Below, piece after piece: positions 58,701 to 64,000 of a stretch of DNA of 64,000 bases. Source of the DNA: Xanthostigma xanthostigma (Eukaryota > Arthropoda > Insecta > Raphidioptera > Raphidiidae). The stretch is from positions 62,001-126,000 of the forward strand of contig OY754467.1 in the NCBI GenBank assembly GCA_963575645.1, in the 5' to 3' direction. The position numbers were made by a program, and so were the translations under genes. The notes below the pieces were generated by a model that had not been told where the DNA came from, searched no databases, and worked only from the letters and a program-made list of their open reading frames with translations. Every line of letters starts with the position of its first letter. Position 1 is the first letter of the stretch.

Positions 58701-61700
58701 GTAAGAAAATTTTAAAGACAGTTAAGTTAGTTTTGCCCTGACGCTTGTTTTACGTTCAAGAATGTTTTGAGTACACTAAAAATCACTGTTTGTCAGACGG
58801 CGCTCAACAGTTCGACCGTCATCGGCCGAACCGTATAACTTTGCTCGTTCCCGATTCACTGTTTACCGTTTAATAAAAAAAAGCGTGACATAACATAACG
58901 TCGATAAACAATTGCCTATCGTTGTCATAATAATACTTCGACGTCCGCGACTCTCAAAACGTGTTCCGCGGGAAACAAAAATTCAAAAAGATTCCGAAGC
59001 AGGAAAAGGCAATCTTGCTGATACGCTCATTGAAATTACGATGTCATTTACTACAAATAGGTACCTATATTTCGAATTTCAACAACAAATATATAAATAG
59101 TTGAAATAACTACAGAAAAGTTATTAAAGTTCTGACATTCTTTTCATATTCGCTATACGCTTAAATTAGAAAACGGTACGCTAATATCAATGAAAATGCG
59201 GCAGGTCTTTGTCTTTCGTTTTGGAGGTAGGTGGCCAAAAGAAAAGAGCAGATAGAAGTAAAACTCTCTTGTTCCCGCTCCTTTAAAAAATTTACAGTTC
59301 CCGCGTGTTCTTGTTATTTGCCCCCCGTTCCGTCTCTGCATAGAAAGGGCTACTTCCGTTACGTTTCTATCGACATAGATACGTTTGAAATGCAGTGCGC
59401 GCGGCCAAAGAAGTGTTTACTTCAAACCGTCTGAGAAACACTGGTCTACATTATAATATGACGCGACCTTCGCAGTTTCCACGTACCAATAATATCTGCC
59501 GTAGGAACATTGAATGCAGATTTAAATATATAATGAAAAATCAAACAACGCGCTGTCATGCGATCATGCAAAAAATAACGACACAAGCCAGCGAAGCAAT
59601 AAAGCCCGAGCAAAACGCTCGACCTTGATCTTCGCGACAAACGAAAAACTTCGGTTTTGGATCATTTCTGTGACGAATCGTCAATTCTATTATACAAGCA
59701 GGCCATGAAAAGGAGCTTGGAGCCGCGACAGTGAAAAAATTGTTATGTTCGCTTAATTAATTATTACCTATTATTATTACATTTACGCATTCTTACAAAA
59801 GATGTTACGACATAAAAATTCTATCAATTAGTCATGCAATAATGAATCGTATTTTTTGGACGCCTTTCATATTTTTCGACGTAAACATCAATACTAATTA
59901 AGTAAAAAAATTGCACACTTATTTTATTTCAAGGCCACGCGTAATTTCTTATCCGGTAATAATTTTTAATACCGCGGTGGATGTTGCCTTGTTGGCTATT
60001 TTTTTTAAAGGCGTTTCGCAAGAAGATGTCAACGGGCACACTGAACACTAAATGCACGAGAAGAAACCCCAAAGAAAAAGACAGCCTTGCATCCAGCTCA
60101 TAATAATATCCCTAACAAAGGCAATTGACTTTTTATACTTATTTAGCATCAAATTATAACTGCCGTGATATTGGCATTAAATGAAGTCAATTGTGGAAAC
60201 TTTTCGTTCAATTACATTAAAAAATGCATGGAAACAATTACCGTGCCTTATTCATTTGTCTTGACATTGTTTTGTTTTATAACAATAGAGATATGTACCT
60301 ACTTCTGTATAGTCATTGGTCGACAGTGTATTGTTTAACATGACATTCTTTTGTTGATCTTTGAAAACTGCATATTATTTTAGTGCAGCACGTTGTTTGA
60401 TATTTCGATTTATAAACTTTCGCACGCTAATATCAAAACAAAGTAATAATATTACGAAAACGTTTAATTTCGAAATCAGGCACCACTCGATCTTCTAAAA
60501 AAAGAACATCATTAACTATACGCCCACGCATGTTGCTGTTTTTTTTGTAGCTACATCAGAAATCAGTTACCAAAATCGAGGGCTATTAATCAACATTGCA
60601 CTTTCCAAACTAAACTTCTTTTTTAAAGTTTAATAGGTATTTTTTCTCGATATGTAGTTACATAATTACTAGATATTCATTTCTATTATTATCTACACTG
60701 TTAATAGCTGATCACAGCTGAACCAGTGATATTAAAAGTTAAAAAAAAATTAAAAAAAAGTTTAATATGTTTATTTATTCATCGTTTTCGTTCCTATTTC
60801 ATAATAAAAATACAGGGATGTCAAAATATAGGTGTAGTATGTAATTCAAATGTCCCTAGTGTTTTTAAAAAATAGGATAAATATTTTTCATGATATCATT
60901 GTTTTATAGGTACTCATTAAAACGTGCGATTTAGCCGCCTGTGCTTATCTTTAGGTATTTTTAACTTTTTAAAATGAATACAGTTTATGATTAGCAATTT
61001 TTCAGATACATAATTATTAATTTGTTATTTATTACCGTTGTGTAGTTATTGCAAAAGACGACCATATCATCGATACCAGTTTTTTTTTACGCAATTTTAT
61101 TTTAAACGACCGTCGGGCGGCGACGGACCACACCTTGTAGGTAAATTTGATCGTTCGAGTGTTTTTTTTTTCTTTTCTATTTACCGACAACAAGTACCGA
61201 TCAACTTAAATTGGAACACAAAAAACCAAATTGCTTCACAGCTACAAAGCAGTCGTCCCTGTGTTCAAGTCTACTTTTACATTAGTTAATAGTTTTATCG
61301 CAGAGCGATGTTTCTAAAAAGGAAAAGAAAAATACGTTCGAACGTCGTTCGCCGCGCTCGTGTAGCGACTAGGTATGGATACCTTAAAACGCGTGATCGA
61401 AATTGGTCGTTTCTATCTGATTGAGTTTTACAAAAAAAAAAAAAATTGATTGCTACTAGCTTTAAATCAAACTGGGCAGTTGGTGAACTTGAGAAAATAG
61501 TAATTTACAAAAAAAATCGCGCCGGTACTTACTCCAAAAGAGCTCCAAAAGAAAAAGCGTATATTATCTAACGCAATAACTTTTCTAACAGCGTTATTGC
61601 CGATTGTAATGAAATAATAGAGATCTCACAGCATACGAAACTCCTAATGAATATATTATTTGTCTAATTATAATATGAATTTCGGCGATGGGAAGACAAA

Positions 61701-62363
61701 AACGCGGTCGTTACTCAATCATAAATGAAGGCACTAATTAGCGACACGTAAAAATAAAAATTAAACAATTCGCAATATTTTATTTCGTGTGCGTAAACGA
61801 GGCTTTAATTAGTTTCGTCGACGAGAATTTGAATACAAACAAAAATCTCTCGACGCGTCGATCTTCCTTTATTTGTTTCACATCAAAGCTGTTTATTGGC
61901 ATTTTAACGGTCAGGAAATGCGAATGGCAAGAACGCGTCTAAAAATTATTTATTTCAATGTAAATGTACATCTTGTGCGACGAGAAATGATCAAAATTAT
62001 AGGTCTCCGCATTTGCATATCCGCATTACGTAAAAATAATATACCCATTTACCTATATTGTACAATTCATTCGCGGAATATTTTTAATAATTCGTAAATG
62101 AGACACGTTTGGAATAAACACAACCGCAAAAATAATTTACGAAATTTCATTTCTATATTGATTTCTATACAAAATTGCGCGAAAGTAATATTAGAAGAAA
62201 AAAGTTGGAAAATCGTCACGTAAAACGACGACGCAACGAAACGATAGAAATTTTCCACACCTAAATAAAATCTTTTAAAGTGCCCACCCTTCGATATCTT
62301 TTTTCGCGGATACAATTATTATAATATCAAATTTCAATCGACTATCTGCACGTAGAAAAAAAA
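58701..62363. other. Intergenic or intron of an unidentified gene; nothing recognised
   Basis: If the exon at 58634 is real, this is its first coding intron. 59430-59444 resembles one end of a hAT element (GTCTGAGAAACACTG), but no partner end or duplication was found. 61100-61139 is GC-richer and ends in a donor-like GTAG|GTAAAT, but no acceptor gives an open frame. Confidence 0.35.
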
Positions 62364-62962
62364 TTGGTTGTGTGTAAAGTCGGTTTACGGACGATAGTTT
62401 TACGTGATAACGTATTCCGTAATACATACCTAACCTAAATTTATATAATAATTATAATAATTCGAATCTATGATAATGCATCTTTTGCTTCAAATTTAGG
62501 TTAATTTTATTTATTAAAATTACTCACCACCTACTTATAATATAATTGTTTTTTTTTTAACTTTCTTTCTTTCGTATTTATTTTAAGTCTCAAAGATTAA
62601 CTGTCATAATATTTTGAAAACAATTGTTTCATTGTATAAAATTCCAAAACCTACTTACAATATTTAAGTATTTTCATACGTCAAAAAATTTATTTTTATA
62701 ATGATAAAATTTGTATGAAAACGATTTTTTCGAGAGATGAGACCTAGCTAAAACGATTTTTTGCCCCCCAAAATCCCTTTTCAGTAAATTTCAGCCAAAT
62801 CGTTAGGGCCGTTTTCGAGAAAAGCACGCACAGGGTCAGGCGGAACGTTAGGAACGTTAGGAATGCTAGGAACGTTACACTTTTTCGTGCATGCAGCCGG
62901 TGTTTCATCAATTTATAAGATTGGTGATTCATCAATTTATAAGACGTTATCACGTCAAAAAA
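62364..62962 (+). mobile_element. Repeat family B, long chimeric form, copy 2
   Basis: Same structure as 49001-49597, with the reversed Helitron-D segment in the middle. The GAACGTTA-type run (about 62843-62876) has a different unit order. The 3' end again duplicates ATCAATTTATAAGA. Confidence 0.78.
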
Positions 62963-63281
62963 AACCGTATCTAGACCGAATGACAGAGAATCGCGGAAGA
63001 AATTGTCACACAGAATATCAAATGTCAGTGAAAAACCAAGTTTATAAAATCAAGGAAATGCATTACAATGTTTACGAACGACACACATGTGTTTAAAAAA
63101 AAGAAAGTGAACGTTTTTTTATATTTTAAATATAGCAGCGTCGCTATATCAGGTAGGTATAATATCTCTGCATTGGAGACCCGGGGCTTACCGAAACCAA
63201 AACGAGAATTTAGCCTATATATTTAAATTATTTTTTACACTTCCTTCATCTATATAAAGTGGACATTATATTCTCACTGCA
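62963..63281. other. Spacer between B and E repeats
   Basis: Short AT-rich spacer with nothing recognised. Confidence 0.4.
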
Positions 63282-63453
63282 GAAGTGAAACTTAATCGCA
63301 CTATCTATACAGTACAAATTACGTCCGGCAAACAGTGATTTTCTACGCGGGGATTTGGGGGCAAATAACCGATATTTATTTACGGTTACACCGTTGCAGC
63401 TTTTCGTCAGATGATTCAAATTGGCGATGTCGTGCGTAAAGAAGTTTCACTTC
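63282..63453. mobile_element. MITE-like element E, copy 2
   Basis: The ends GAAGTGAAACTT and AAGTTTCACTTC (from 63442) are inverted repeats of 12 bp. The interior contains GTCCGGCAAACAGTGATT, also present at 36391 in a QRICH2 intron. The next repeat B begins only about 8 bases after the right end. Confidence 0.55.
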
Positions 63454-63460
63454 AAAAAAA

Positions 63461-64000
63461 TTGGTTGTCTGTAAAGTCGGTTTACGGACGATAGTTTTAC
63501 GTGATAACGTATTCCGTAATACATAACCTAAATTTATATAATAATTCGAATCTATGATATTGCATCTTTCGCTTCAAATTTAGGTTAATTTTATTTATTT
63601 AAATTACTCACCATATAATATAATTGTTTTTTTTTTAACTTTCTTTCTTTCGTATTTATTTTAAGTCTCAAAGATTAGCTGTCATAATATTTATAAAACA
63701 ATTGTTTCACTGTTTATATAAAATTCCAAAACCTACTTACAATATTTAAGTATTTTCATACGTCAAAAAATTGATTTTTATAATGATAAAATTTGTATGA
63801 AAACGATTTTTTCGAGAGATGAGACATAGCTAAAACGATTTTTTGCCCCCCAAAATCCCTTTTCAGTAAATTTCATCCAAATCGTTAGCGCCGTTTTCGA
63901 GAAAAGCACGCACAGGGTCAGGCGGAACGTTACAAACGTTAGGAACGTTACGAACGTTACGACCGTTACGAACGTTAGGAACGTTACGACCGTTACACTT
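63461..64000 (+). mobile_element. Repeat family B, long chimeric form, copy 3, cut by window end
   Basis: Carries the reversed Helitron-D segment and an extended GAACGTTA/GACCGTTA tandem run from about 63925 to the window end. The run is longer than in the other two copies. The 3' end lies outside the window. Confidence 0.75.

Noticed and set aside
59430..59444. Single hAT-like terminal repeat (GTCTGAGAAACACTG)
   Set aside because: No opposite end and no repeated 8-mer on the other side within about 1 kb, so an element could not be defined.
61040..61140. Possible coding exon ending GTAG|GTAAAT
   Set aside because: No acceptor upstream yields an open frame, and the T/A-rich first half contains stops in the frame continuing from the 58.6-kb exon.

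Overview
The window is nuclear DNA from an insect. Five spliced genes are recognisable, and all use GT-AG introns except one GC-AG intron. Their exons are GC-rich (third positions mostly G or C), while introns and spacers are AT-rich. Three genes belong to the yellow/MRJP family, which is characteristic of insects, and two of those resemble the eggshell-associated yellow-g type. A hemipteran is a possible guess from the AT-rich spacers and repeat style, but the sequence does not settle the order.

Layout. 1-13.3 kb has no recognisable gene. It holds old interspersed repeats, a nested Helitron-like element, a 109-bp tandem array, two foldback elements (one about 1.56 kb) and a possible non-coding first exon. 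13.3-25.6 kb (+) is a ten-exon orthologue of wide awake/ANKFN1 (ankyrin, fibronectin III and Ras-association regions; 1,507 residues). 25.6-30.5 kb is a spacer with a hAT-type MITE that keeps its 8-bp target duplication. 30.5-36.9 kb (+) is a 23-exon QRICH2-like sperm-flagellum gene (906 residues) whose tail is assembled from tiny exons. It converges on eIF3b (38.1-41.1 kb, -, five exons, 699 residues). 42.1-43.8 kb (+) is a diverged yellow-like gene. 45.8-46.9 kb (-) and 51.5-52.9 kb (+) are two yellow-g-type paralogues. They diverge from each other, and only one has introns in its coding region. 53-64 kb is repeat-rich and gene-poor, with one orphan candidate start-codon exon at 58.6 kb.

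The named genes have unrelated jobs (sleep/GABA signalling, sperm flagellum, translation initiation, eggshell), and I see no operon-like logic. The linked unit is the yellow cluster. The other strong signal is repeat history. Several elements sit inside one another, and a second copy in the same window serves as the empty site. One family seems to have picked up a Helitron fragment and then spread as a chimera. Gene models below were built by hand from splice sites, and reading phase closes across every exon of every model.
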